A stretch of DNA of 64,000 bases, from positions 94,860,627 to 94,924,626 of the forward strand of contig NC_077223.1 in NCBI RefSeq assembly GCF_024763615.1, in the 5' to 3' direction. Every line of letters begins with the position of its first letter. Position 1 is the stretch's first letter. This document shows, piece by piece, positions 24,340 through 35,100 of the stretch. Under the pieces are notes generated by a model. It was not told the DNA's origin. It worked only from the letters and a program-made list of their open reading frames with translations, and ran no database searches. Source of the DNA: Phlebotomus papatasi (lineage: Eukaryota > Arthropoda > Insecta > Diptera > Psychodidae). Both the position numbers and the translations under genes were made by a program.

Positions 24340-24872
24340 ATTTATTATTATAAATTCTCAAACATTCTTAAGAAGTAACGTATATATTATATAATTACTC
24401 AGCCCGTATGGCATAAATCGGTCTCAAATTTTAGTATGTTATAGCTAGACCTAGGAATTAGCCCCTTGCAAGTTAACTTTTTATATGGAGCTATTTGAAG
24501 CCAAATCATAAATTGATCTTCAAGTCTCGGACTCAGCTCACAGTATTCTAAGGGAAAATGTATTTAAACAGAAATCTACTAATATTTATCCCTCCACACT
24601 GTATCTGACCTTATAGCACGAAAGAACTTATCACTTCTGAGATACTTCGTGTAATGGTCGCGAGTGCAAAATCATCCCGTTTTAATTTAATTGCAAGTAT
24701 GAGAAGGTGGCTTCAACTCCGCAGGCCACTTCCAGGGACTTGATTAAAAACAAAAAAAAACTTAAACTCCTCCGACCCCTCTCACCCGAGCTAGAAAAAA
24801 TCAAAAATAGATCTTTAAAAAAATGGATCTTCAAATTATCAGAATTCTCAGAATTTGAACTGTGTTAAGCTG

Positions 24873-25423
24873 CACTCTTAGAAAAGTTTAGACATGGTTA
24901 CTAATGAAAATTAGTTGATCGGGTGAATTATTATCAAATCTATTTAATTATGGTTCTCATAATCCTGAAAAAAATTTCTCATAATAATTTTATTAGTAAT
25001 GAGAACATTAGGCAATATTTACGTGGATAAGTTGAGGCAATTATTTCATAGTGATTTCATACAATTATATTTGTTTGTGTTAATTAAATGAAATCGATAT
25101 CCCAACTAATATTGGTCACTGGTTAGTTATGATAACTAAAAGAAAAATATTCCGTAACTAGTATTGGTCAACTATTTCATTTAGTTACCCTACCTAAATA
25201 TATCGTCGGTTGTGTCTACCTCTGTCGTATCTGCATTTCTTTTGTGTCAGCATTTCACGCAAGAGGGGACGTCTGTATTGTAGCTTGCACCAAATGCAGA
25301 TACAAAACAAATGCAGATACGACAGAGGTAGACGCAACCGACGATATGGATGGGTCATATTTTATAGTTTCCATCCTAACTATATATGAGTTTGTTGAGA
25401 CTAAATTTTTCTAAGTAAGAGTG
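24873..25423. mobile_element. TIR element CACTCTTAGAAAAGTTTAG with a nested hairpin
   Basis: Left CACTCTTAGAAAAGTTTAGA. Right TCTAAGTAAGAGTG preceded by GACTAAATTTT. A second element at 25199-25348 is inserted within it. Confidence 0.65.
25199..25348. repeat. 150-bp hairpin element inside 24873-25423
   Basis: Arms TATCGTCGGTTGTGTCTACC plus TCTGTCGTATCTGCATTT, and their inverse ending in GACGCAACCGACGATAT. The stem is about 45 bp with a loop of about 60 bp. The right arm has the block AAATGCAGATAC twice in tandem. Confidence 0.7.
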
Positions 25424-26439
25424 TGGTTGAAAAATCCTTGAAATGTGTTACCTTTGATTAATGTCATTTAATATCGCTCCATTAATCCCTCTCAACAAAA
25501 CCATTTCTTATTTCTGCAAATCATTTCAGCTGAAACATTCGTCCTCTGCATAACAACCCTTCATTATTCTTTTAAAAAAAATTATATAAATCTTTGATAA
25601 AGCAAAAAAAAATCTTACTGAAGTACAAAATTCAATAAATTTAAGCACAAAGAAAAGTCGTTTGTTACTTCAATGAAATAAGCAAGTAATTTTATTTAAT
25701 TTTCCTAAATTTCGCTTCACAACACACACTGAATAATTCAAATGAATAGAATTCTCATGAAGAGTAAGTTCATTCCTTTGGGGTCGCAGTTCAAAGGATC
25801 CACGACTTTTTCATGTCTGCAAAGCATGTGAGATATAAAAACCATGGAATAAAATTATTTATCGACTTTATGAGGCTGTAGTGACTGTTAATGTTTATTT
25901 TGTGCGTGGTGGAAAGGGGTTAATTTGGATATTGCCCTCAAATAGCCTTTTATTCCTCTTCTTTTCATTGCTCAAACTTAAAGAAAAAGAGCAATATTAT
26001 ACCGATCCTTTAATTCTTGTTTCTTTATTCTATTTAAATTTAAAATTCATCTGAACTAGTTTTTCGGAATAATCATGTGTAAATCTAACAATTTTGTCCG
26101 ATTGGTTTATAAGTTTTTTCGGCGAGAACAAGTTAAGGTATTTGTGAATTTGTCTCATTTCCATAGAATTGGTAACCAATTAGTTATACTACTTAAAATC
26201 AATGCATTTAGCATTAACTTAGCATTAACCTAAAAATATTCGACAGTCCTTCATACGTAAATGAAATTTGCTTTAATGCGCCAAATATTAACAAAACCTT
26301 TTTATAGTGTGTAGAAGCCATTATTTAGAGCCCTAACGGTGTCAGATAATCGTCACAGTTTTTAAAGAACCCTCTTGAATTTCTCAACGTGAAACTCTTC
26401 AAATGTATTGTGAACTACGAGAGTAAGATAAATAAAATC

Positions 26440-27150
26440 CCTTTATTTTTTAAAGTCATGAAATTTCTCTTTTTCACCCCTCGACATGATAGGTGTCAAA
26501 AGCTCTGGTGAAATTATGTGTTTTACTTCAGTGCTAACTAAAATACCGAAAGCCAAAATCCTAAATGTGAAAAATTCCGAATAATCCCGAACGCCAAAAA
26601 CCACAATATTCAAAATCGTGAAAGTGTCGAAATCACACGGAGAATAATTTTCCAAAATTAGAAAATTTCCCTTTTCCTCCAGAAAGCACAGGTTCAATCG
26701 CGGGAATTTTGGCTTGCGGAATTTTGGCTTTCGGGATTTTGGCTTTCTTGGTTTTGGAATTTTCGGAATTTTGGCTTTTCTGGGATTATGACGTTAGAAA
26801 TTTTGGCTTTCTGGACTTTAGCGTTCTCAGCATTCTGGTGTTGGAGATTTTGGCTTTCCGGGATTTTGACCTTTTCGGGATTTTGGCCTTTGTGGAATTA
26901 TGACGTCATAAATTTTGGACTTTGACATTTTCGGGATTCTGATGTTGGAGATTTTGGCTTTCCAAATATTGGCGTTCGGGATTTTGGCTTTTGGGATTTT
27001 GGCCTTTACGAGATTTTGGTGTTTCCGAGATTATGGCGTTTGAGATTTTGGCTTTCCGAAATCTTTAGTGTTCGGGATCTTGGCTTTCGGGATTTTGACC
27101 TTTTTAGGATTTTGGTCTTTTCGGAATTCTGATATTCGGGATTTTGGTTT
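26440..27150. repeat. Minisatellite-armed element, diverged copy
   Basis: A degenerate array of the 13-15-bp unit GGGATTTTGGCTTTC spans about 26700-27150. A short array in the opposite orientation (CCGAAAGCCAAAATCC) lies at about 26540-26620. Between them is a core with AGAATAATTTTCC and TTTCCCTTTTCCTCCAGAAA. It is the same architecture as 31080-31480, but older. Confidence 0.65.
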
Positions 27151-27798
27151 TCTGGATTTGGACCATGACCCGATTGAATCGTAGAATTTGATCAAAAAAA
27201 TCCAACGCACATCAGAAAGACATTTCTCCTTAAAAACCCAGTTGAGATCCACTGTCGGCTATCTCTTTCTATAGCATGGTAAATTAAATTTTGAAAATGC
27301 TCTATGGAGTATATTTATCAACCGATTTGGGCAAATTCGGCATTATTGGAAAGGTCTTGGAATCTTACTCATCTTCAACTGATTTGGGTTTCTCAAAAAG
27401 TTCAGGAATCAAAACCTTTGTATAATAAAAAGATTGTCATGTTAAAAAAAACTAAAAAGATATTTGTTTCCAAACCGGAATGTTCAAACGGAAATGTCGC
27501 ACACTACGTGAGATTTGCCAGGCAGACCCTAACACGGCAACTGCTCACTTTTGGGGTCAGGAATGTTTAAAACCAAGTCTGAGGATTACAATAGATATGA
27601 TTATAAAAAAAACACACACCTGAAAAGTTACGTACTTTTCTAGTTACTGTGCTTTTCTCCGTGAGTTGGGCATTTAACAATCGAATTAGCATACATAAAT
27701 TAATGCAAAAGTTTTGTGGTATAGTGTCTAATTCACGAGTTCAAGCACTTCACAAACGTGGAATATTTTCCTGTGCCCTTCTTTTACTGTGTTATCTA

Positions 27799-28133
27799 CA
27801 GTAGAGCCTCGCTATATAGACCATATTTGGTTCCAGATTTGACACTTGAGTCGCACTGTAGTCCATGACATTTTTTAAAATTATAAACGACTTTTAGTAT
27901 TGAAATTGCTCGACGGCTTCCACTTTCTTTGCGATTGTGGTAATTGTCCTCGCTCTCTTCATTATGGAGGATCACAATTATCACAACTACTCAATAAAGT
28001 TTGCCAAAAATATTAAAATGATTATGAAAACATGCATGTCGCGTACTAAAAAACATAACCTAACTTAAAATCAGTGTTTTGAAATCAACGGTCGATAAAT
28101 TGTGGAGCGATGGCCTATAGCGGGGTTCTACTG
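27799..28133 (-). mobile_element. Pogo-like MITE with TA target duplication, copy 1
   Basis: 335 bp bounded by CAGTAGAGCCTCGCTATA and its inverse TATAGCGGGGTTCTACTG, each flanked by TA. On the minus strand it carries an ATG frame starting MKRARTITTIAKKVEAVEQF that stops after 22 codons. That resembles the N-terminal start of pogo/Tigger transposases with a CENP-B-type DNA-binding domain. It is a deletion derivative, not autonomous. Confidence 0.75.
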
Positions 28134-29147
28134 TATTTTGATTTTGTATAACCATAGAGAAGTTTTCTTTATAAAAAAAATCGTAAGTTGCTTAAAATCT
28201 TATTAATTCGAGCACTCTACTAATTTCCCTTAGTCTTTTATTTCGATTAATGCGTGGTAGAAGAGGTCATCGACGACTTTATCAATTGATTCGAATATAT
28301 AGTGTTTGCTCGAGCTTGTTGTAAAATATTTATGTAGGTACCAAACGAGAGAAAAGGATTTTGCGCGGGAAAGTTTCCTTCATTAGGGCCACGCTATAAA
28401 CCCAAATTATAGTGGGAAGTAATTTCGCAACGTGTGATCCAGAAAAATGGTCAAGGAGGGTCAGTAGGTGTGTATGAGCCACTTTCCAAAGGAATCTCAC
28501 TAATGGCAACCGGTCACTCACCCACCACAAAGCCTATGTGCTGGACATGGGGCTCGTGTGGAAAATTTCAGGGAAAAATCTATATTCCCCTATAGAGTAT
28601 ATATTTGTGTAGTGGTCGTATCGTGCATTTAGTAGAACATGATAATTAGCTATAGCCACTAGCCCCAAGAACAGAGTCACATTGGAGAGAGTTAATGTTT
28701 TTATTTTCCTGTGTGGTTTCCACGACAACCTTTGTGGAAATTGATGGTCAAAAGATTAATCGGCAGAGAATTTTTTACACAAATTTCTCTTTCTTGAACT
28801 AATTTTAAATTAATTTCAAAATAAAATCATGCGTAAAGAACTCCAATTCAATCCTGGCGGATGACGAATAAAAGCCACTAAAATGAAATAAAATTCCTTT
28901 ATTCAAACCTCCCTTCTTTATCCCTTTTCACCCGCTTTTAAGAGTACCTTGCCACGCTAAGTCAAGCCAGTTCCCATTCAAGTGTGGTCAGGCACTCACG
29001 TTCCGGACACTCCTTCAGCACTTTCAATTTACCTGCAGACAAGGACTTACCAGTGTACTTCTGTCGGCAAATCTCTCAGTGTTTGCTAAATTAAATATTT
29101 TATTAAAAATTTAATTGTGCCTAATTAGAAAGACGTAAATTGTGAAA

Positions 29148-32100
29148 ATGCGGTCCTGTGGAATGAATTTAATTAAGACAATTTTATTTATTTTCAATTT
29201 CATATTCGCCGTGAGTATTTTAAATTTGGTCCTTTAATTTTTCTAATAAATAATTAAGAATAATGTACAAGACAAAATTTAGTGACATAATTCTTAGTGA
29301 ATCGGTTTTTCTTTGCACTGGAAAAGGAGATATAAATGGTTTTTAGATTTTATCAAGTTTTTAATAAATCCGTCGTACTATCAAAGGTGTGGGTCTACTT
29401 TTTTTTAAAGTAGTTTTGTGTGGATTTTTTGAAACACTTAATTTTATGTATTCCGTGTATTTCTAAAATATTATTGCCTTACCATGGTATTGAATGCCAC
29501 ATGTCGTTAAGTTATTTTTTAATAGGTATCGTATTATTTTATTAGTTATAATGAATATTTTTTTAAGTTATAACGAAATGAAAATATAATTTTTTTATTT
29601 TAAATCCATGTACTTGAGTGACTCTAACACGGATTTCACTCCGGAATTTTTTTCCGAATTTGAAATCCTATCAAGTAATTTTCGTGGTTTTTGTTCAAAA
29701 TTTAAAGGATCATTTGCTCTTAACCCTTAAACGACGAGACATTACGGACTGAAAATCAACAATAAACAATTGGATGAAGGGGTCTCGGTCAAAATCCCGA
29801 AAGCCAAAATCCCGAATTCTTAAAAGTGTCATAGCTACTCCCACGATTGTACCCGCGCTTGCAAAGGGAAAACTTCTGTGTCTTGGGAAATTATTCTAAA
29901 CATTTTCCTTCATATTTCATCCCTATCAGGATTTTGAACATTCGGGATTTTGGCTTTCGGGATTTTGTCCTTTTCGGGATTTTGGCTGCCACCGGGATGA
30001 AGAACTGGCGTGATGTGTATTGATAGGGGACTCTCAATAATAATTAAACTGAGAAACATAACCAAAGATAAGATAAAATTAGAAGTATAAAAAATAAATA
30101 AAATCAATTATGAACTTGAGATATAATGATTTGAGATTTTAAATATTTACTACATAGCAAATAGCTAGAGACTTGCAAAATATATTCTAGATTCCTTCAA
30201 CCTTCTACTTTATAAATATGTACATACATAAGAAGAAAATAACTTTAGGTAGTCAGGAAAAATTATTTTCTTTATGGGACACCGGTGTTCCAATCCTCCT
30301 TAAAGGGTTAATATTTTATCTTAACTTAAATTCTTCTAAAAAATCTTGCCTTATATGTAATTATAGAAGTTCAGCTATGTATTAAATCTTAGACTTGAAA
30401 CCCATATTAATCCTCTTAAGTCCTGATGATAAGCCACTTTTTAAATTTTGACATCAAATAATAGTAAAAATAATTCCTAACTCTTACGGATTTTTTGGGA
30501 CTCTGAACTGGATTCCAAAAGGAAAATATGGATATTCTGGGAAAAAATCTTTTGAATTATTTAGAATCGTTAAAGGATATCTAGGATATTTTTTGAAGGA
30601 TCTCGATTAATTTCTGACCAAAGATGAAATTGGGGATAGTGGGTCAATTCACCCCTAAATAGTAAATTGGATTTTGAGGTCGTATTTTTTTTTATAAAAA
30701 TGTTAAACCGGAAAAAACTTAGTATATTCTGTGAGTTAGTGTTAAGACAGTTAATAATAAGAATAGGAACAATTGTTCTTTAATTTTATTGGTTTAGAAA
30801 CGGAGATTTCACCTGTGTGACAGAATGCGTGAAAGTCTCTCAATGTTGAGCAATTTCACGGAAAAGTGGAACAGTTTATTATATTTATTTAAAATCTCAG
30901 ATATACCAGAATGTATTTAAAAAAAATAGTATTTTATGACTTTTTAAGGCTTTAAGCACACGATTAATCTGCGTCTTTCGATAAGGATAAGTGTTCGAAT
31001 TTCGTATTCCAAATTGTACAGAGCAGGGTGTCAATAAGTCCTGACACGAGTTCTTAAAGTGTAAATAGGTGTTCCTTTCGGTGGCAGCCAAAATCCCGAA
31101 AGCCAAAATCCCGAACGCCAAAATCCCGAAAAGGCCAAAATCCCGAAAGCCAAAATCCTGAAAGTCATAATCCCGAATATTCAAAATCCTGAATGGGATG
31201 AAATTATATGGAGGAAAATATTTAGAATAATTTCCCGAGATACAGAAGATTTTCCTTTGCCTTCAGCAAGCGCAAGTGCAATTGTGGGAGTAGCTATGAC
31301 ACTTTTAAGAATTCGGGATTTTGGCCCATTCGGGATTTTGGCTTTCAGGTTTTTGGCGTTCGGGATTTTGGCTTTCGGGATTTTGGCTTTCGGGATTTTG
31401 ACCGGAACCCGAAAGGAACGGGTCATTCCTTTCAAGATTTTGAACATTCGGGATTTTGGCTTTCGGGATTTTGGCTGCCACCCCTTCCTTTCACCCTAAA
31501 TATGGGTCTTTGGCAGTGCTAAACTATTTCTGATTATTGAAAAATTACTATATATGGGAGACCGGGGTACAATTAGCCAGTGAATTTTTCTCGTTTTCCT
31601 TAAAATGTAACATTGAACAAAGTATTTTTTAATGAAAGTGGAAATACATCCATATATTCCCTGAAATATTTATAAGTCTAATCGTGTAGGATAAACTTAT
31701 TATGAGTATGCAGATTAACAAAAAATCGTTGCAATTCTAATAGTTTGACGACCGAATTTCTCTCTAATTCGGGTGACATTTCAATCCCAAATGCCCGAAT
31801 TTGGGAGAGTCTACTGTAGTTCATAAAAAATACTATTGTTTCTGTCTTAAATTTCATTTTAAATACATTTTTAGGAAATACATTTTTGAAATTTCGAGCT
31901 CAATCAACGAGAACCGGCATATTTGAATATTTGAATTTGTTTTTAATTAAAATAATTAATTATTTGTTACAGAAAACTTCCTCATAATCTACATGAAACT
32001 GCCCCTCTTGTACCTTCAAAACTTAAAGCAAAATTGTCAGAACTCTCTTAGAATTTTGCATTCATGAATTCTTTCTATTTTTTAACTATGTAATATTAAA

Positions 32101-35100
32101 GTTTGAAGTTTCTTAATTAAACTTTTCTTAGAAATTGTTGATTCTTTTTTTCAAATAAAGTTTCTTTTGAGGCAGAAAAGTCATTTAATATAAGAAGACA
32201 TGACTTCAAAAGCGAATGGCTAAAACTTGTTTTGCTATTACTCATTCGTTTTTATTCGTTAATTAAATTTGCATGTTTAATTTTCAATGAGCCTTTTTTT
32301 AGAATTACGTTTTTTCTCTGTATCATTCATGTAATTAAATAATATTATAGTAGTTCACATAAAAAGTTTCATTTACAAATTAAAGTTTTAGCTTATTCTA
32401 CACAGAAAAAAATATTTTGTAAAATTGTTCTTAAATGTTTGTGAATTCCTAGTGGACATACAAAATGCTCGTAAATTGTATACCCCTCAAACAAATTTGT
32501 AAATGTTTGTTATTTTCACAAATATTGTTCGTGAAAAGATCACTTGACGAGTTTTTGTTGTTTTATTATCATTTGTTCGTAAATGTTTGCAAAAACAAGA
32601 AACATTTTCGTAAAAATTTGCTATTTGTTTGTAAAAGTTTGCCTGACAAAAATATACGAACAAAAGTTTGTAAAATAACTAAAAAGACTCTTCAAGTGAT
32701 CATTTTACGAACAATGTTTGTGGAACAAGCATATTATTTTACGAACTGTTTAGTTGGTTGTACAATTTACGACTATTTCGTACGCTCCCAGTGGAAATTC
32801 ACGAACATTTGCGAACAATTTTACGAAATATTTTTCAGTGTAGATACGTGACGGGATTGAATTATCACTGAGAAAAAAAACGTGGGTGCGATTAGCTTTT
32901 TTTCCTCATAACCTTAACACTTTTTAGGTGTAAAAATATATCAACATTTTTTAATTTTAATTTTAGACCTTTTTAAGGGTAAAATTAACATGAAAAAGGG
33001 TAACTTTAGCCCCTAATACACCTAAAAAGCATAATATTTACACTGATTTCGGATCAATACTGCAGGGTAAAATAAATATTTCCGGGATGTTATTTTAACT
33101 TTTTCGGATTTCTCTCAGTGTTATATAGAATTAAGTGCTTTATTCGCCTTATTGCACGTGAAAAAGGTATAAAAGAATAGTTCTAAAAAATGCAACTAAT
33201 AAAGAATAAAATAAAATTGCCAGGTTTTTCAAATTTACAAAAAAGCCTTTATTGCATAAATTCCAATAACAAAATAATCCTAAACCTATGAGTGACTTAA
33301 CGAAATTTTTATTACGGTCATGCAAGGAAATTTCAAGAGATGTTTACAAAAGAAAGGAACCATATCAAAAGCTTTTCTAAACCAACAATCAGAGAACTGA
33401 AGAGTCATAAATGCGTTGAAAATTGAGCAAGGTTTAACATCAACCTCAGTTTTCTCTTTTTCATTCATTATCGTAATGTTGTCTAGAATCAATAATTCAC
33501 TTCCATTCAGAAATAAACAACCAACGCAATTAGTTTTGAAATAGCTCAACATTTTGTTTACTTAATTCTTAAATACTTAAATATATTTGTTAGCGCTCAA
33601 AGTCGATTTCTTTTCTTTATTTAGTATAAAAAGAAGTTGCTTTACGAAAAGCTTTCAAATTAGCAGAAATAGGTGAAAATTAACCCATTTATCTTTCTAA
33701 ATTAGGAATATACGTTACATTATTCATATCTACATATCGTTGGCCTAAAAAAGACTCTTCAGTCCTCATTCCGAGCTTCTGGGTGGGATTTTAATTTACT
33801 TAATTAAATAGAGGGACATTTAATTGCGCAACTGTGATGCTTAATTAATTATTAATTCTTATGGAGAGAATTCCATTCTCTTTCTTCAAATGTTCATTAT
33901 CCACTTTTATCTGAATTCCCTGCAGATATCTGGGCTTGGTGTCCTGATAGCTGGAGCTCTTGTCCTAGCAGATGTCGGAGAATTCAGTCATTTCATTGAA
34001 GGCCGTGTGGTAGCGCCCCCAATTGTCTTGATTGTCGTTGGGGCTCTGGTATTTTTGGTGGCCTCACTGGGTTGCTATGGAGCAATTCGGGAATCTCCGC
34101 CCCTTCTGACTCTGGTAAGTGGAAATAATCCTGATTGTTATCTTCGAGGTCCTCGCCAGGACAAATTGACACAATGAAATCAATCATTTTCAGTTTGCTG
34201 TGTGCCTGGCTATCATTTTCATCGTGGAACTTGCCGTGGGTATCGCGGCTATAGCCTTCAAGTCTGACCTCGAGAACGCCCTGAGAACCAGTCTTCAGAA
34301 GACCATTCGCAATTCCAACACGGAAGATCTACGTGCTTGGGACAATGTACAGAAGAAGCTTCAGTGCTGTGGTCTCGATGGGCCTGCAGATTGGGTGGAT
34401 TTGAGTCGTGATCGTTACCTCAGACCCAGTTGTTGCCGACCAGAGTATATCGATGCCCAGACTAAGGATTGCAGGAATGCCCTACCACTGCACAAGGATA
34501 AATATTACCAGGTAAGTTGAAAAACAAGTTAAAAGCCTTTTATCTGCTTTTTACAAGTCAATTCTTAAGGGGTTACGTAGGTCACGAAGACTAAAAAACA
34601 GCCTATTTTCTTTAATATCTTCCCATATAAAAGATAATTCAAGCTCTTTCTATAAGCATATAAAACTCAACTCGTACTTGAATTAAGAATTTTTGAAAAA
34701 AAAATTAAATTTGTATTTTTGAGAGAGTTTTATTAAAAAATATATCATTTTCGGAATATTTTATACCATGTTTCATACTGTAAAAACATGCATTAAAGGA
34801 AACAAAAAATCCTTCGTACAAATACGAGTTTAATTTACTTTATAACAGTAAATATTTGGTTTTTTTACTGCAAATTAAGTTACTCTGAGTAATCTTGATT
34901 AGTGCAAATAATGTTTTTTTTTTCAAAAACTGTTTCCGAAATTTCAGGATATAGTTCAAAAATTGTGCTTTTATGTGCTTAAAAGCTTAAATTATTTGTT
35001 TTCATTAACTGAGAAATAAATTATAGAGAATATCTGTTTTTTTAAGTATTCCTGATCACGTAACTCGTTGCAAGCCAACTCATAATGCTTACAGATTGGA

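Larger units (their letters stand above)
22527..29147. other. Intergenic region of the Sod3 and tetraspanin genes
   Basis: Contains TIR elements at 23263-24339, 24873-25423 (with a nested hairpin) and 27799-28133, and the minisatellite-armed element at 26440-27150. Stretches 22690-23010 and 28280-28760 are of higher complexity, resemble no repeat here, and could be regulatory. The 5' UTR and promoter of the tetraspanin gene should lie in about 28900-29147. No coding exon is supported. Confidence 0.5.

Noticed and set aside
26443..27252. Open frames rich in FGILAFGI-type repeats
   Set aside because: Translation of the GGGATTTTGGCTTTC minisatellite, not a gene.
31080..31487. CRISPR-like or coding repeat array
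   Set aside because: The units are directly tandem without unique spacers, and the open frames only mirror the 15-bp period.
32465..32851. Plus-strand open frame of 128 codons
   Set aside because: It is contained in a TIR element and made of GTAAATGTTTG-like repeats. No recognisable protein.
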